Positions 9,029 through 22,206 are shown, counted from the stretch's first letter. The stretch is DNA of 64,000 nucleotides from Microbacteriaceae bacterium (GCA_025464995.1 JAODMO010000054.1:1-64000), one strand, 5' to 3'. Program-made: numbers and translations. The notes: generated by a model not told the origin, from the letters alone.

Positions 9029-10150
9029 GTGAGTGACATCGAGATCGGCCGTTCCAAGCGCGCTCGCCGCGTGTATGCCTTCGACGACATCGCGATCGTG
9101 CCGTCGCGCCGCACGCGTGACCCGCAAGACGTGTCGATCTCGTGGACTATCGACGCCTACACGTTCCAGATGCCGGTGCTCGCCGCCCCCATGGACTCCG
9201 TCGTGAGCCCGACCACAGCCATCGCGATGGGTCGGCTCGGCGGGCTCGGAGTGCTCGACCTCGAGGGACTCTGGACGCGGTACGAGAACCCCGAGCCGCT
9301 GCTCGCCGAGATCAGCCGGCTCCCCGTCGACACCGCGACGGCGCGCATGCAGGAGATCTACTCCGAGCCCATCAGGGCCGAGCTCATCCGTGACCGCCTC
9401 GCGGAGATCCGTGCCGCGGGGGTGCCGGTCGCCGGCGCACTCAGCCCGCAGCGCACCCAGGAGTTCTACGAGACCGTCGTCGCCGCCGGGGTCGACATGT
9501 TCGTGATCCGCGGAACGACGGTGAGCGCCGAGCACGTCTCCAAGAGCACCGAACCCCTCAACCTCAAGAAGTTCATCTACGAGCTCGACGTGCCGGTCAT
9601 CGTCGGCGGCGCCGCGACCTACACCGCCGCCCTCCACCTCATGCGCACCGGTGCCGCGGGTGTGCTCGTCGGATTCGGTGGCGGAGCAGCATCCACCACT
9701 CGGGCCAGCCTCGGCATTCACGCGCCCATGGCCACCGCGGTGGCGGATGTCGCGGGCGCTCGTCGTGACTACATGGACGAGTCGGGCGGCCGCTACGTAC
9801 ACGTCATCGCGGACGGCGGCCTCGGCACGAGCGGCGACATCGTCAAGGCGATCTCCGTCGGCGCCGACGCCGTCATGCTCGGCAGCGCGCTGGCACGAGC
9901 GACCGATGCCCCGGGAGACGGCTACCACTGGGGCGCCGAGGCGCACCACCTCGAGCTGCCGCGCGGCAACCGCGTGCACGTCGGCACGCTGGCGCCGCTC
10001 GCCGAGATCCTCAACGGGCCGTCGTCGTCGGCCGACGGACGCGTCAACCTCATGGGCGCCCTGCGGCGCTCCATGGCGACGACCGGCTACTCCGACCTCA
10101 AGGAGTTCCAGCGCGTCGAGGTCGTGGTCGCGCCGTACCAGCAGAGCTAG
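9029..10150 (+). CDS. guaB3: GuaB3-family IMP dehydrogenase-related protein
   Basis: A 373-residue IMPDH-fold barrel without the CBS pair. Conserved blocks include RVYAFDDIAIVPSRRTRDP, the substrate-loop equivalent GGGAASTTR and the phosphate-binding ADGGLGTSGDIVKAI. Where GuaB has GPGSICTTR this protein has Ser in place of the nucleophilic Cys, as in other actinobacterial GuaB3 proteins, so normal IMPDH chemistry is doubtful. The GTG at 9029 leaves about 78 bases after the guaB inverted repeat. GuaB3 beside guaB is a standard actinobacterial arrangement; its role is not settled. Confidence 0.88.
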   Translation: MSDIEIGRSKRARRVYAFDDIAIVPSRRTRDPQDVSISWTIDAYTFQMPVLAAPMDSVVSPTTAIAMGRLGGLGVLDLEGLWTRYENPEPLLAEISRLPVDTATARMQEIYSEPIRAELIRDRLAEIRAAGVPVAGALSPQRTQEFYETVVAAGVDMFVIRGTTVSAEHVSKSTEPLNLKKFIYELDVPVIVGGAATYTAALHLMRTGAAGVLVGFGGGAASTTRASLGIHAPMATAVADVAGARRDYMDESGGRYVHVIADGGLGTSGDIVKAISVGADAVMLGSALARATDAPGDGYHWGAEAHHLELPRGNRVHVGTLAPLAEILNGPSSSADGRVNLMGALRRSMATTGYSDLKEFQRVEVVVAPYQQS

Positions 10151-10316
10151 CGCCACCCCGAGCGGAGGGGCAAGCTTCCGCTGCTCACGGGCGGTCTGAG
10201 GGTCGATTGCCTGCCCCGCCGGTCGGGCGGTTTACGCCGAGGGCGCACGCGGCATCCGGCCAGAGTGCCCTCCGGTAGACTGGGATTCACTGCCCGAGAC
10301 CCCTGAAGGAGTTCCC

Positions 10317-10844
10317 ATGGTCGATGTTCGGCGGGTCAAACTTCCCGGGGTCGGCGTACTCCACACCTTCGTCACGGATGACGGCGGCAAGGTCGGGGTC
10401 ATCACGCACCGTTCCGGCCACAGCGACCTCATCTCGTTCGCAGACTCCGAAGACGGCGACGCGAGCAAGGTCTCGCTCCGTCTCGACGAAGACGAGGCGC
10501 ACACCCTCGCCGAACTGCTCGGAGGCACGCGCATCACCGAGTCGCTGTCGAGCCTCGACCAGATACCCGGTCTCTCGATCGACTGGTTCACAGTCGACTA
10601 CGAAGACCACATCGCCGGGCAGGAGCTCGGCAACCTCGCGAGCCGCGGAGTCGTCGGGCTCACCGTCGTCGCCGTCGTGCGCGGCGAGTCGGCGAACCCC
10701 GCTCCCGCCGACGACTTCAAGGTCTTCCCCGGCGACACCCTCGTGGTGGCCGGGTCGCCCGAGAAGGTGGCCAAGGCGTTCGCGTTCTATCGCACCGGCG
10801 AATTCAAGGCAAAGACGCCGGCCGATGCCCCGCCCGGAGGCTAG
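10317..10844 (+). CDS. TrkA-C domain regulatory subunit of a cation/proton antiporter (KhtT-like)
   Basis: A soluble protein of 175 residues. The first 70 residues form a small N-terminal domain (DVRRVKLPGVGVLHTFVTDD). Residues 80-165 fit a TrkA-C/RCK-C ligand domain, with IPGLSIDWFTVDYEDHIAGQ, then GVTVVAVVRGE-like strands and the closing FKVFPGDTLVVAGSPEKV. Such subunits gate CPA2 antiporters in response to nucleotides. A gaaggag Shine-Dalgarno precedes the ATG. It ends two bases before the transporter gene, and the order KhtT then KhtU matches known K+/H+ antiporter pairs. Confidence 0.85.
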   Translation: MVDVRRVKLPGVGVLHTFVTDDGGKVGVITHRSGHSDLISFADSEDGDASKVSLRLDEDEAHTLAELLGGTRITESLSSLDQIPGLSIDWFTVDYEDHIAGQELGNLASRGVVGLTVVAVVRGESANPAPADDFKVFPGDTLVVAGSPEKVAKAFAFYRTGEFKAKTPADAPPGG

Positions 10845-10846
10845 CC

Positions 10847-12223
10847 GTGCACCTGGGTGAAGAACTCCTGACGCTGGGGCTTCTGTTCATCATCTCGTAC
10901 GTGCTCGGACGCCTCGGCAAGCTCATCGGCCTGCCGGCCATCCCGATCTACATGCTCGTCGGCCTCATCGCGAGCCCGTACTTCCACCTCTTCCCCCTGA
11001 GCTTCGAATCGGCGGATGTCGAGCTCATCGCCGTCTTCGGGCTCATCTTCCTGCTCTTCAGCCTCGGGCTCGAATTCGACCAGGACGAGTTCTACGGCAA
11101 CGCGCCCAAGCTGCTGCTCTCCGGCGGAACCCGCATCATCATCAACATGGCGGCGGGCTTCATCCTCGGCATGTGGATCGGCTGGGGTACCCGCGAGGCG
11201 CTCATCATCGCGGGCATGACCGCTGCCTCGTCGAGCGCCATCATCACGAAGCTCTTCATCGAACTGCGTCGACTGGCCAACCGTGAGACGCCCGTCATCC
11301 TGGGCATCATGGTGCTCGAAGACGTGTTCATCGCCATCTACCTCGCGATCGTCGCCGTCGTCATCGGGGGCGAGGCGGATGTCTGGGCCGTCGTGCTGCA
11401 GCTGGCGATCTCCTTCACGTTCCTCATCGTCATGTTCGTGGTCGCCCGCTTCGGCGGCCGGATCGTGTCGCGGCTCGTGCGCACGAAAGACGACGAGCTG
11501 TTCACCATCCTGTTCTTCGGCCTCGCCGTCGCCTTCGGCGGAATCGGTGAGCTGCTCGGCGTGTCCGACGCGATCGGGGCGTTCCTCATCGGGCTCGTGC
11601 TCGGCGCGACCCGGTTCCGCGGCCGGATCGAACAGCTCGCCCTCCCGCTGCGCGACGTCTTCGGCGCGTTCTTTTTCCTCAACTTCGGGCTCGCCCTCAA
11701 CCCGTCTACATTCGGCGCCGTGCTCGTGCCCGTCGCCGTCGCGGTCGCCATGACGCTCGTCATCAACACCGCGGGCGGCCAGCTCATCGCCTGGCAGAAC
11801 CAGCTGACCCGGGCGGAGGGGTTCAACGCGAGTGCGATGCTGCAGAACCGCGGCGAGTTCGCCCTCATCCTCGCGACGCTCGCCGTGTCGGCGGGGCTCG
11901 ACGACCGGCTGACCCCGTTCGCCGGCCTCTACGTGCTGACGATGGCGATCATCGGCCCCATCCTCGCCGTCAACTCCGAGAAGATCGGCGCACGGATCTT
12001 CCCGGCGAAGAAGAAGACGCCCGCGACGCTCGAACACGACCGCATGGCCGACGAGAACATCGCCCTCGTCGAGGCGGCGTTGTCGGGGAGGGGGCCGGCG
12101 GTGTCGGGCGACGACCAGTTCGACGACATCGGCGACGAGGTGCTCGTGCGCGACCCGATCGCCGAACAGGCCTTACAGCAGTCGGACGCCGAGAAGCCCC
12201 GCCGACGCGACCCGGAGTACTAG
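10847..12223 (+). CDS. CPA2-family cation/proton antiporter (KhtU-like)
   Basis: A 458-residue membrane protein with about 12 hydrophobic segments of the Na+/H+ exchanger (PF00999) fold. The first 400 residues are membrane, with IIAGMTAASSSAIITKLFIE near residue 130 and a GVSDAIGAFLIGLVLGA motif near residue 240. A cytoplasmic tail of about 65 charged residues follows, shorter than in KefB/C and without a TrkA-N domain, since regulation comes from the separate upstream subunit. The GTG start lies two bases after that gene. It should export K+ (or Na+) in exchange for protons; the ion is inferred from gene order. Confidence 0.87.
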   Translation: MHLGEELLTLGLLFIISYVLGRLGKLIGLPAIPIYMLVGLIASPYFHLFPLSFESADVELIAVFGLIFLLFSLGLEFDQDEFYGNAPKLLLSGGTRIIINMAAGFILGMWIGWGTREALIIAGMTAASSSAIITKLFIELRRLANRETPVILGIMVLEDVFIAIYLAIVAVVIGGEADVWAVVLQLAISFTFLIVMFVVARFGGRIVSRLVRTKDDELFTILFFGLAVAFGGIGELLGVSDAIGAFLIGLVLGATRFRGRIEQLALPLRDVFGAFFFLNFGLALNPSTFGAVLVPVAVAVAMTLVINTAGGQLIAWQNQLTRAEGFNASAMLQNRGEFALILATLAVSAGLDDRLTPFAGLYVLTMAIIGPILAVNSEKIGARIFPAKKKTPATLEHDRMADENIALVEAALSGRGPAVSGDDQFDDIGDEVLVRDPIAEQALQQSDAEKPRRRDPEY

Positions 12224-12226
12224 ACC

Positions 12227-12994
12227 ATGTGGCAACTCGCCCGCCGCCCCCGCTGGATCGCGGCCCTCCTGCTCTGCCTCGCGATCGCGGGCGGGTTCGC
12301 CGTGCTCGGCCAGTGGCAGCTGTCCCGCAGCGTCGATTCCGGCGCACCCGTCGAGGAGAGCCACGAGACGGCGGTCGCCCTCGACGAACTCGCGGAGCCG
12401 CAGCAGCCGTTGACGACCGAGGCGGCAGGCCGGCTCGCTACGGTCGAGGGAACACTGCTGCCCGGCGAGTATGTCGTGCTGAGCGGCCGCCTCCACGAGG
12501 GCACAGCCGGTTTCTGGGTGGTCGGGCATCTCGTCGAGTCGGGCAGCGGTGCTTCGCTCGCCGTGGCGCTCGGCTGGGCGCCGACGGCGAACGCCGCGGC
12601 ATCCGCCATCTCGTCGCTGGAGGAGGAGGCGCCCGTCTCGTTCGCGGGCCGCTTCCAGCCGAGCGAGGCGCCGCAGGAGGACGACTTCGAGGCGGGGGAG
12701 CAGAACTCCCTGTCGACGGCGGCGCTCGTGAACCAGTGGGCAACAGAGCCCGCCGGCGCCTACCCGGGCTATCTGATTGTGGATGACGCGCCCGACGGCC
12801 TGACGACGATCGACGCCTTCGCGCCCAGCACGGAGGTGTCGATCAACTGGCTCAACATCTTCTATGCGATCGAATGGGCGGTGTTCGCCGGTTTCGCCGT
12901 ATTCCTCTGGTTCCGCCTCGTGCGCGACGCGTGGGAGCGGGAGCAGGAGGAGGACGAGTTGCGCGAGGCTGAGACAGCCGGGGGCGGCACGTAA
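12227..12994 (+). CDS. SURF1-family protein
   Basis: A 255-residue SURF1/Shy1 protein with one membrane segment near each end (about residues 10-30 and 205-225) and an external domain between. The family N-terminus RRPRWIAALLLCLAIAGGFA leads to GQWQLSRSV. The central part has VEGTLLPGEYVVLSGR and the later AYPGYLIVDDAP. SURF1 helps assemble the haem-copper cytochrome c oxidase. It starts three bases after the antiporter stop and is followed nine bases on by the DUF3817 gene. This order is also usual in relatives. Confidence 0.87.
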   Translation: MWQLARRPRWIAALLLCLAIAGGFAVLGQWQLSRSVDSGAPVEESHETAVALDELAEPQQPLTTEAAGRLATVEGTLLPGEYVVLSGRLHEGTAGFWVVGHLVESGSGASLAVALGWAPTANAAASAISSLEEEAPVSFAGRFQPSEAPQEDDFEAGEQNSLSTAALVNQWATEPAGAYPGYLIVDDAPDGLTTIDAFAPSTEVSINWLNIFYAIEWAVFAGFAVFLWFRLVRDAWEREQEEDELREAETAGGGT

Positions 12995-13003
12995 ACTAGA
13001 GCA

Positions 13004-13434
13004 ATGGCCCTCAAACCGAAGCTCTCCAACATCCCGAGAATCTGGAGTGCGCTTCGCCTCTACCGGGTGACGTCGATCGTCACGGGGGTGTTCCTGCTGC
13101 TGCTCGTGCTCATGATGGTGCTGCGCTACGGCTTCCTCGTCGACATCGAACTGAACGGCCCCGAGGGCTTCCTCGCGCTGACGCCGAAGGAGATGATCAC
13201 GGGGGTCAACCTGTCGACCGCCATACTCATCGCCCACGGCTGGTTCTACGTCGTGTACCTGTTCAGTGACTTCCGGCTGTGGAGCCTCATGCGCTGGACC
13301 TTCTCGCGTTTCATCATCATCGCCCTCGGCGGCGTGGTGCCCTTCCTCTCCTTCATCGTCGAGCGCCGAGTTCACGCGCAGACGGTTTCCGAGCTCGAGA
13401 CCCTGCAGCCCGCACAGAAAGTGGAGACCTCGCC

Positions 13435-13447
<13 letters not shown>
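13004..13447 (+). CDS. DUF3817 domain membrane protein
   Basis: A 147-residue protein with three membrane segments (about residues 25-45, 68-90 and 100-120). It matches the actinobacterial DUF3817 family by the segment [20 protein letters not shown] and the conserved [15 protein letters not shown]. The function is unknown. Its last codons overlap the probable beginning of guaA by about 13 bases, suggesting translational coupling to GMP synthase. It has no visible catalytic residues. Confidence 0.85.
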
Positions 13448-15033
<1,586 letters not shown>

Positions 15034-15240
15034 CCGCCCGCTAGCCGAGGGGCGGCTCGGGCGCCGCGCGCCGCGGCGATGAGCGACGATCGCCAGTGCG
15101 ACGACGAGAACTGGGCTCACGACCAGGAGGAGATCGAAGGAGGCCGGAACCAGAGCATCCGTCGTCACTCCCACGGGCCAAGCGTGGCGCACATTCGCTC
15201 GCTTGCCCAGAGCCGTTCAGTACTCGAGCAGGCCGTTCTC

Positions 15241-15876
15241 CTAGGCGAAGACCACGACCTGCACGCGGCTCTGAAGCTCCAGCTTGGTCAGGATGTTGCG
15301 GATGTGCGTCTTCGCCGTCGCCTCGCTCACGAACGCGGCGGCTGCGAGCTCGAGGTTGCTCAGCCCGCGGGCGACGAGGAGGAAGATCTCGCGTTCGCGC
15401 GGCGTGAGCGCGGCGATCGCTCGCTCAAGCGGGTGCTCCCCGGGCGGCGTCGGTGTGGCGAAGCGCCTCACCAGGTCGAAGGTGGCGGCGGGAGCGAGCA
15501 CCGCCTGGCCGGCGTGGACGGTGCGGATCGCCGCGAGGATGAACTCCGGTGTCGCGTCTTTCGTGATGAATCCGGCGGCACCCGTGCGGATGGCGCGGAA
15601 CACCGCCTCGTCGCGCTGGAACGTGGTGAGGATGACGACACGGGAGGTCGTGCCCGTCGCGACGATCAACTCGGTCGCCTCTATGCCGTCGAGCACCGGC
15701 ATCCGGATGTCCATGAGGACGACGTCGGGTTGCGTGCTGGCCACGAGTTCGACCCCCGTTCGGCCGTCGGTCGCCGACCCCGCGAACTCGAGGTCGGGCT
15801 GTGAATCGATGAGCATGCCCATGCCGGAGACGAAGAGCGCCTGGTCGTCGACGACGGCGACCCGGATGCGGGTCAC
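15241..15876 (-). CDS. NarL/FixJ-family response regulator
   Basis: A DNA-binding response regulator of 211 residues. The receiver domain (1-120) has the acidic pair VAVVDDQ, the phosphoacceptor Asp in DVVLMDIRMPVLDG and the conserved Lys in GFITKDATPE. The LuxR-type HTH (about 148-208) reads LTPREREIFLLVARGLSNLE, with HIRNILTKLELQSRVQ. The gene is intact. The GTG at 15876 overlaps the last bases of the partner kinase (GTGA), so the two were translated as a pair. The kinase is broken, so the regulator may now be uncoupled or driven by another donor. Confidence 0.92.
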   Translation of the reverse strand: MTRIRVAVVDDQALFVSGMGMLIDSQPDLEFAGSATDGRTGVELVASTQPDVVLMDIRMPVLDGIEATELIVATGTTSRVVILTTFQRDEAVFRAIRTGAAGFITKDATPEFILAAIRTVHAGQAVLAPAATFDLVRRFATPTPPGEHPLERAIAALTPREREIFLLVARGLSNLELAAAAFVSEATAKTHIRNILTKLELQSRVQVVVFA

Positions 15877-16866
15877 TGTGTGAGCTCCAGGGCGTTCGTC
15901 ACGGGGATGTGCTCCGGCGCGGTGGGGATGTACGCGGTGACGATGAAGCCGGGCGGGTCGTCGGACTCGCCCGCCGTGAGCCACCCCCCCCGACGAGCCG
16001 GGCGCGGTCTTTCATGCCCCGGATGCCGTGGCCGGTCGCCAGGCCGGGAACGACGGGCCGTCCATCGCCGATGCTCGTCACCGTGAGAGCGAGTCCCGGC
16101 CCACGCCAGTCGAACGAGACGCGAGTCGTCGCGTTGTTGCCCGCGTGCCGGAGGCCGTTCGTGAGGCTCTCCTGGATGATTCGGAACACGGCGAGCTGCT
16201 GCGCGGGCGTCATGACCTGCGCCGCGCCGAAGTGGCTGGCGTCGGCACGCATGCCCGCACTCGACATCTGCGCCAACAGCGGCGGGATCTCGGCGAGCCC
16301 GGGTTGCGGCTGGTCGCCGGGTTCCTCACGCAGGCCCTCGATGAGGGTGCGCACGTCGACGAGAGCCGAGCGGGCTGCGTCGGCGATGGACCGCAACGCC
16401 GCATCCGCCATCTCGGGCTTGGCCACACTCGCGAATCGCGCGCCGTCGGCCTGGGCGACGACCACGGCGAGGGAGTGCGCGAGCACGTCGTGCACGTCTC
16501 GGGCGATCCGGTCGCGTTCGCGGGTCACCGTGAGCTCGACCTCGACGTCGTCGAGCTGCGCGGCGGTCGTGCGCAACACGAGGACCGCCCGGAGCTCGCG
16601 CATGGACACGCGGAGACCGTAACCGATGGCCCACGCTCCCACGTAGAGGCCCAGGCCGACGAGCGCGATCACCGTCACGGAGCTCGCGATGGTGCGGGTG
16701 CTGTCGGCCTGTCCTGTCCGTCCAGCGGGTGCGGGATCCCGCCTCCAGCGAGACGTAGAACGCGACGAGCATGGCCGCGCTCGCAGCCGGGTGGAATCGC
16801 CCGACTTCGGCCATCATCCAGAGCAGGAGGAAGAGGGCCCCGGTGGAGGGCGCGGCCCAGGTGCGC
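15873..16866 (-). pseudogene. Frameshifted, N-terminally truncated NarL-type sensor histidine kinase
   Basis: Three frame pieces make one HisKA_3/HATPase kinase. Piece one (about 16866-16720) has two membrane segments (TGALFLLLWMMAEVG, AAMLVAFYVSLEA). After a shift at a tandem 5-bp repeat (16708-16719), piece two holds the third segment, the phosphoacceptor box RDRIARDVHDVLAHSLAVVV and the ATPase region up to GHGIRGMKDRARLVGG. A run of eight C (15984-15991) then shifts the frame, and the proper end (WLTAGESDDPPGFIVTAYIP) lies in a third frame overlapping the regulator start. Nine or six G on the coding strand, and a third copy of the 5-bp unit, would restore reading. The N-terminal membrane part is also short, and no good start exists. 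Confidence 0.82.
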
Positions 16867-16880
16867 AGGAGAGGACGCGA

Positions 16881-16913
16881 AAGGCCCCGACTCCACGCGG
16901 GAGTCGGGGCCTT
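16881..16913 (-). terminator. Terminator downstream of the Bax1-I gene
   Basis: A perfect 14-bp stem (16881-16894 with 16900-16913) closes a 5-base loop 15 bases past the stop of the Bax1-I gene. It abuts the broken kinase and may have replaced that gene's own 5' region. Confidence 0.8.
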
Positions 16914-16927
16914 CCTCGGCTTGCTGG

Positions 16928-17728
16928 CTAGTCGCGGAAGATTGCGAGAAGGCGCAGGATCTCGGTGTACAGCCACACGATCGTGACCATGATGCCGAAG
17001 GCAGCCTGCCATCCGAAGATGCGCGGTGCGCCGCGCTCGACGCCGAGCTTGATCGTGGTGAAGTCCATCACGAGCGAGTAGGCCGCGAGCAGGATCACGA
17101 CGACGCCGATGATGGCGCCGATGACCGGGTTGTCGCGCAGGCCGAAGGGACTGTCGACGACGCCGGTGAACGACAAAATCATGTTGATGATCGAGAAGGC
17201 GAGGTAGCCGAAGATCGCCACGGTGAACACCTGGGTGGCTCGCTTCGATTCGCGGATCTTGCCCGTGGCGAAGAGCGCGAGCGTCACACCGACGACGGCG
17301 AGGGTTCCGACGATCGCCTGGATGACGATGCCCTCCCAGCGGGCGTCGAAGACGGACGAGATGCCTCCGACGAAGACACCCTCGACCGCCGCGTAGGCGA
17401 GCACGAGACCGCGTGACGGCTTCTTCTTGAAGATGTTGACGAGCGCGAGCACCAGGCCGACGATCGCGGCGGGGATGGCGAGACCGGGGAGCACCCAGCC
17501 GACGGCGGCGCCCGCCAGGAGCACGACGAAGGAGATCGCGATCTTGACGATCGTGTCTTCGTAGCTCATGCGGTCGGTGTCGGTGGGCGTGGCCGACGGT
17601 CGGCCGTAGAGCTCGTCGAGCTGCTCCGGCGTCATCGTCTTGCCGTTGATGGTTGTGGAGTTCACCACGGCCTTCGTGGTGAACACGGGCGAATTGTTGA
17701 ACGCGGGGTTCGAGCGTGCGGAAGCCAT
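16928..17728 (-). CDS. Bax inhibitor-1/YccA family membrane protein
   Basis: A 266-residue protein with a 65-residue polar N-terminal tail and seven membrane segments. It belongs to the actinobacterial YccA-like branch: GLVLAYAAVEGVFVGGISSVF near residue 115 and DFTTIKLGVERGAPRIFGW near 225 are diagnostic. The relatives are linked to membrane protease control and calcium leak; the role in this organism is unknown. The ATG at 17728 is the only sensible start. It is single-gene, with its own terminator. Confidence 0.9.
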   Translation of the reverse strand: MASARSNPAFNNSPVFTTKAVVNSTTINGKTMTPEQLDELYGRPSATPTDTDRMSYEDTIVKIAISFVVLLAGAAVGWVLPGLAIPAAIVGLVLALVNIFKKKPSRGLVLAYAAVEGVFVGGISSVFDARWEGIVIQAIVGTLAVVGVTLALFATGKIRESKRATQVFTVAIFGYLAFSIINMILSFTGVVDSPFGLRDNPVIGAIIGVVVILLAAYSLVMDFTTIKLGVERGAPRIFGWQAAFGIMVTIVWLYTEILRLLAIFRD

Positions 17729-17819
17729 GACATCCTTTGTCTTTCTGTCGAGAGAGTTTCTCTCATGCAGATTTTAGCCGAGCGCGCCTGTTAAAACCGG
17801 GTGATCGCCGAGAGCGTAG

Positions 17820-18038
17820 TCACGAGGTGGAGAGCACTACCGCCGCGACGACCCCGATCGAGGCGAGGAGTACTGCGAGGCCCCAGCCGAACAGCCCGAG
17901 GGCGGTGAGCTGCGCGCGTGGTTCGGCGGGTGGTGCACGGACGGGCGCCACGGCGACGACGCTAACGGCGGTGCCGCAGTGGATGCAGAATTTCCACCTC
18001 GTCTGAAGCTCTGCTGAACAACTCGCGCACCGGTACAT
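17820..18038 (-). CDS. Small zinc-ribbon membrane protein
   Basis: A 72-residue protein with an N-terminal four-Cys ribbon (YRCASCSAELQ then WKFCIHCGT). A Pro/Ala-rich linker and one C-terminal membrane segment (about residues 46-68) follow. The ribbon probably binds zinc on the cytoplasmic side. No closer function can be assigned. It is divergent from the glycerophosphodiesterase gene, whose start is 30 bases away. Confidence 0.7.
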   Translation of the reverse strand: MYRCASCSAELQTRWKFCIHCGTAVSVVAVAPVRAPPAEPRAQLTALGLFGWGLAVLLASIGVVAAVVLSTS

Positions 18039-18068
18039 GCTGGAATCCTATTCGCGTAACGTGGGGGC

Positions 18069-19115
18069 GTGAGCATCCCGCGACCCCTCGTCATCGCCCA
18101 CCGCGGGGCGAGCGGCTACCGCCCCGAGCACACAATGTCGGCCTACGCGCTGGCCTTTGCGCTAGGCGCCGACGCCGTCGAGCCCGACATCGTCTCCTCG
18201 AGAGACGGCGTGCTCGTGCTGCGCCACGAGAACGAGATCTCGGGCACGACAGACGTGTCGCGGCATGCCGAGTTCGCCGACCGCCGAGCGACGAAGGTCA
18301 TCGACGGCGTCGAATTGACCGGATGGTTCACCGAAGACTTCACGTGGGCAGAACTCTCGACACTGCGAGCGACCGAGCGCATCCCGCTCGTGCGCCAGGC
18401 GAGCTCGAGCTTCGACGGCCAGGAGGGCATGCTCCGTCTCGTCGACCTCCTCGAGATCATCGACGCCGCGGCAGAGGCCTCGGGTCGACCGCTCGTCATG
18501 GTCGCCGAGATCAAGCACGCCACCTACTTCGAGTCGATCGGGTTGCCGCTCGACGAGCTGTTCGCGGCCGAGGTGCGGCACTGGGCCACCCCGCAGAACC
18601 TCGTCGTCGAGAGCTTCGAGCAGGCGGTGCTCATGAAGATCCGGGCCCACGGCATCCCGGGCAGGATCGTCTTCCTCGCGGAGGCCAAGGGGGCACCCGC
18701 CGACCTCGTCGCGCTGCACGGTTCTGCGGCGCGGTCATACGCCGACCACCTCGGTGCCGCCGGGCTCGCGGCCCTCGCCACGGAGGTCGACGGAGTGAGC
18801 GTCAGCCGCAAGCTGCTGCTCCGCCAGGACGCCGCGAAGAACGCGATCGGCATCACCGACATCGTCGGTCGCATCCACGACGCCGGCCTTCTCGCCTTCT
18901 GCTGGACGCTGCGGGCCGAGAACAAGTTCCTCGCCAGGAATCACCGTGTGCGCGGCGACTCGCGAGACTACGGCGACTGGCGCACCGAGTTCGAGCTCAT
19001 CCTGTCGAGCGGGGTCGACGGTGTCTTCGCCGACCAGCCCGACCTCGCCGTCGCGGTTCGCGACGCTCCCTCGGGCTCCCGCATCCCACAGGGGAAGGTC
19101 GCAGGCTCCGTTTAG
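18069..19115 (+). CDS. Glycerophosphodiester phosphodiesterase
   Basis: Cleaves glycerophosphodiesters from phospholipid breakdown to sn-glycerol-3-phosphate and an alcohol. The 348-residue GDPD barrel begins VIAHRGASGYRPEHT with the catalytic His, and the metal site is EPDIVSSRDGVLVLRHE. A second conserved block, LVMVAEIKH, lies near residue 145. There is no signal peptide after the GTG at 18069, so it acts in the cytoplasm unless exported otherwise. It is slightly longer than the UgpQ type and nearer the GlpQ type in its inserted loops. It ends 12 bases before pcrA and may be cotranscribed with it. Confidence 0.88.
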   Translation: MSIPRPLVIAHRGASGYRPEHTMSAYALAFALGADAVEPDIVSSRDGVLVLRHENEISGTTDVSRHAEFADRRATKVIDGVELTGWFTEDFTWAELSTLRATERIPLVRQASSSFDGQEGMLRLVDLLEIIDAAAEASGRPLVMVAEIKHATYFESIGLPLDELFAAEVRHWATPQNLVVESFEQAVLMKIRAHGIPGRIVFLAEAKGAPADLVALHGSAARSYADHLGAAGLAALATEVDGVSVSRKLLLRQDAAKNAIGITDIVGRIHDAGLLAFCWTLRAENKFLARNHRVRGDSRDYGDWRTEFELILSSGVDGVFADQPDLAVAVRDAPSGSRIPQGKVAGSV

Positions 19116-19127
19116 AATTGACGGCAA

Positions 19128-21554
<2,427 letters not shown>

Positions 21555-21563
21555 ACCGACCAC

Positions 21564-22181
21564 ATGGCAGAGAACGACGTCACGATCCTCTTCATCGGCG
21601 ACAGCGTCACCGATTGCGGGCGCAGGGATGACACCGACCGCAACCTCGGCAACGGATACGTGCGTCTCATCAGCGACGCCTTCGAAGCGGGCGGCACACC
21701 CGCGACCGTCGTCAACCGTGGCATAAACGGCAATCGCGTGCGCGACCTCGCCGCGCGCTGGCAGAAGGACTGCCTCGACCTCGCGCCCACGCTGGTCTCG
21801 GTGCTGATCGGCATCAACGACACGTGGCGCCGCTACGACGACAACGACCCGACGGAGGTGGAGGAGTTCGAGGCGCAGTACCGCTCACTGCTCACCGCGC
21901 TGCCCGCGCGTGACGAGATGGCTCTCGTGCTCGTCGAGCCCTTCCTGCTGCCGGTGTCGGCGACGAAGGAGAAGTGGCGCGACGACCTGGACCCGAAGAT
22001 CGCCGTCGTGCGTGCGCTCGCGGCCGAGTTCGGTGCCGTCCTGGTGCCCGCCGACGCACACCTCAACGAGTTCGACGTCGACCCCCGCGAGCTCGCGGCC
22101 GACGGTGTCCATCCCACCCCGCTGGGCCACCAGCTGCTGGCCACGCTGTGGCTCGAAACGATCGAAGACGCGTCGAGCTAG
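21564..22181 (+). CDS. SGNH/GDSL hydrolase family protein
   Basis: A 205-residue esterase/lipase-fold protein. Block I is LFIGDSVTDCGRRDD with the nucleophile Ser near residue 12. Block II Gly and block III LIGINDTW follow, and block V is DGVHPTPLGHQ with the catalytic Asp-His. It has no signal peptide, so it is probably cytoplasmic and may deacylate sugars or small esters. It starts nine bases after pcrA and may be cotranscribed. Confidence 0.87.
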   Translation: MAENDVTILFIGDSVTDCGRRDDTDRNLGNGYVRLISDAFEAGGTPATVVNRGINGNRVRDLAARWQKDCLDLAPTLVSVLIGINDTWRRYDDNDPTEVEEFEAQYRSLLTALPARDEMALVLVEPFLLPVSATKEKWRDDLDPKIAVVRALAAEFGAVLVPADAHLNEFDVDPRELAADGVHPTPLGHQLLATLWLETIEDASS

Positions 22182-22206
22182 GCCCATAGGCATCCGGTCG
22201 GCCGCA

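Noticed and set aside
15034-15192. Minus-strand open frame with one hydrophobic segment (LLLVVSPVLVVALAIVA) between guaA and the response regulator
   Set aside because: It vaguely recalls a PLDc_N small membrane protein but has no ribosome site and no stop before running far into guaA antisense; too little to call a gene. The rest of the spacer shows nothing.
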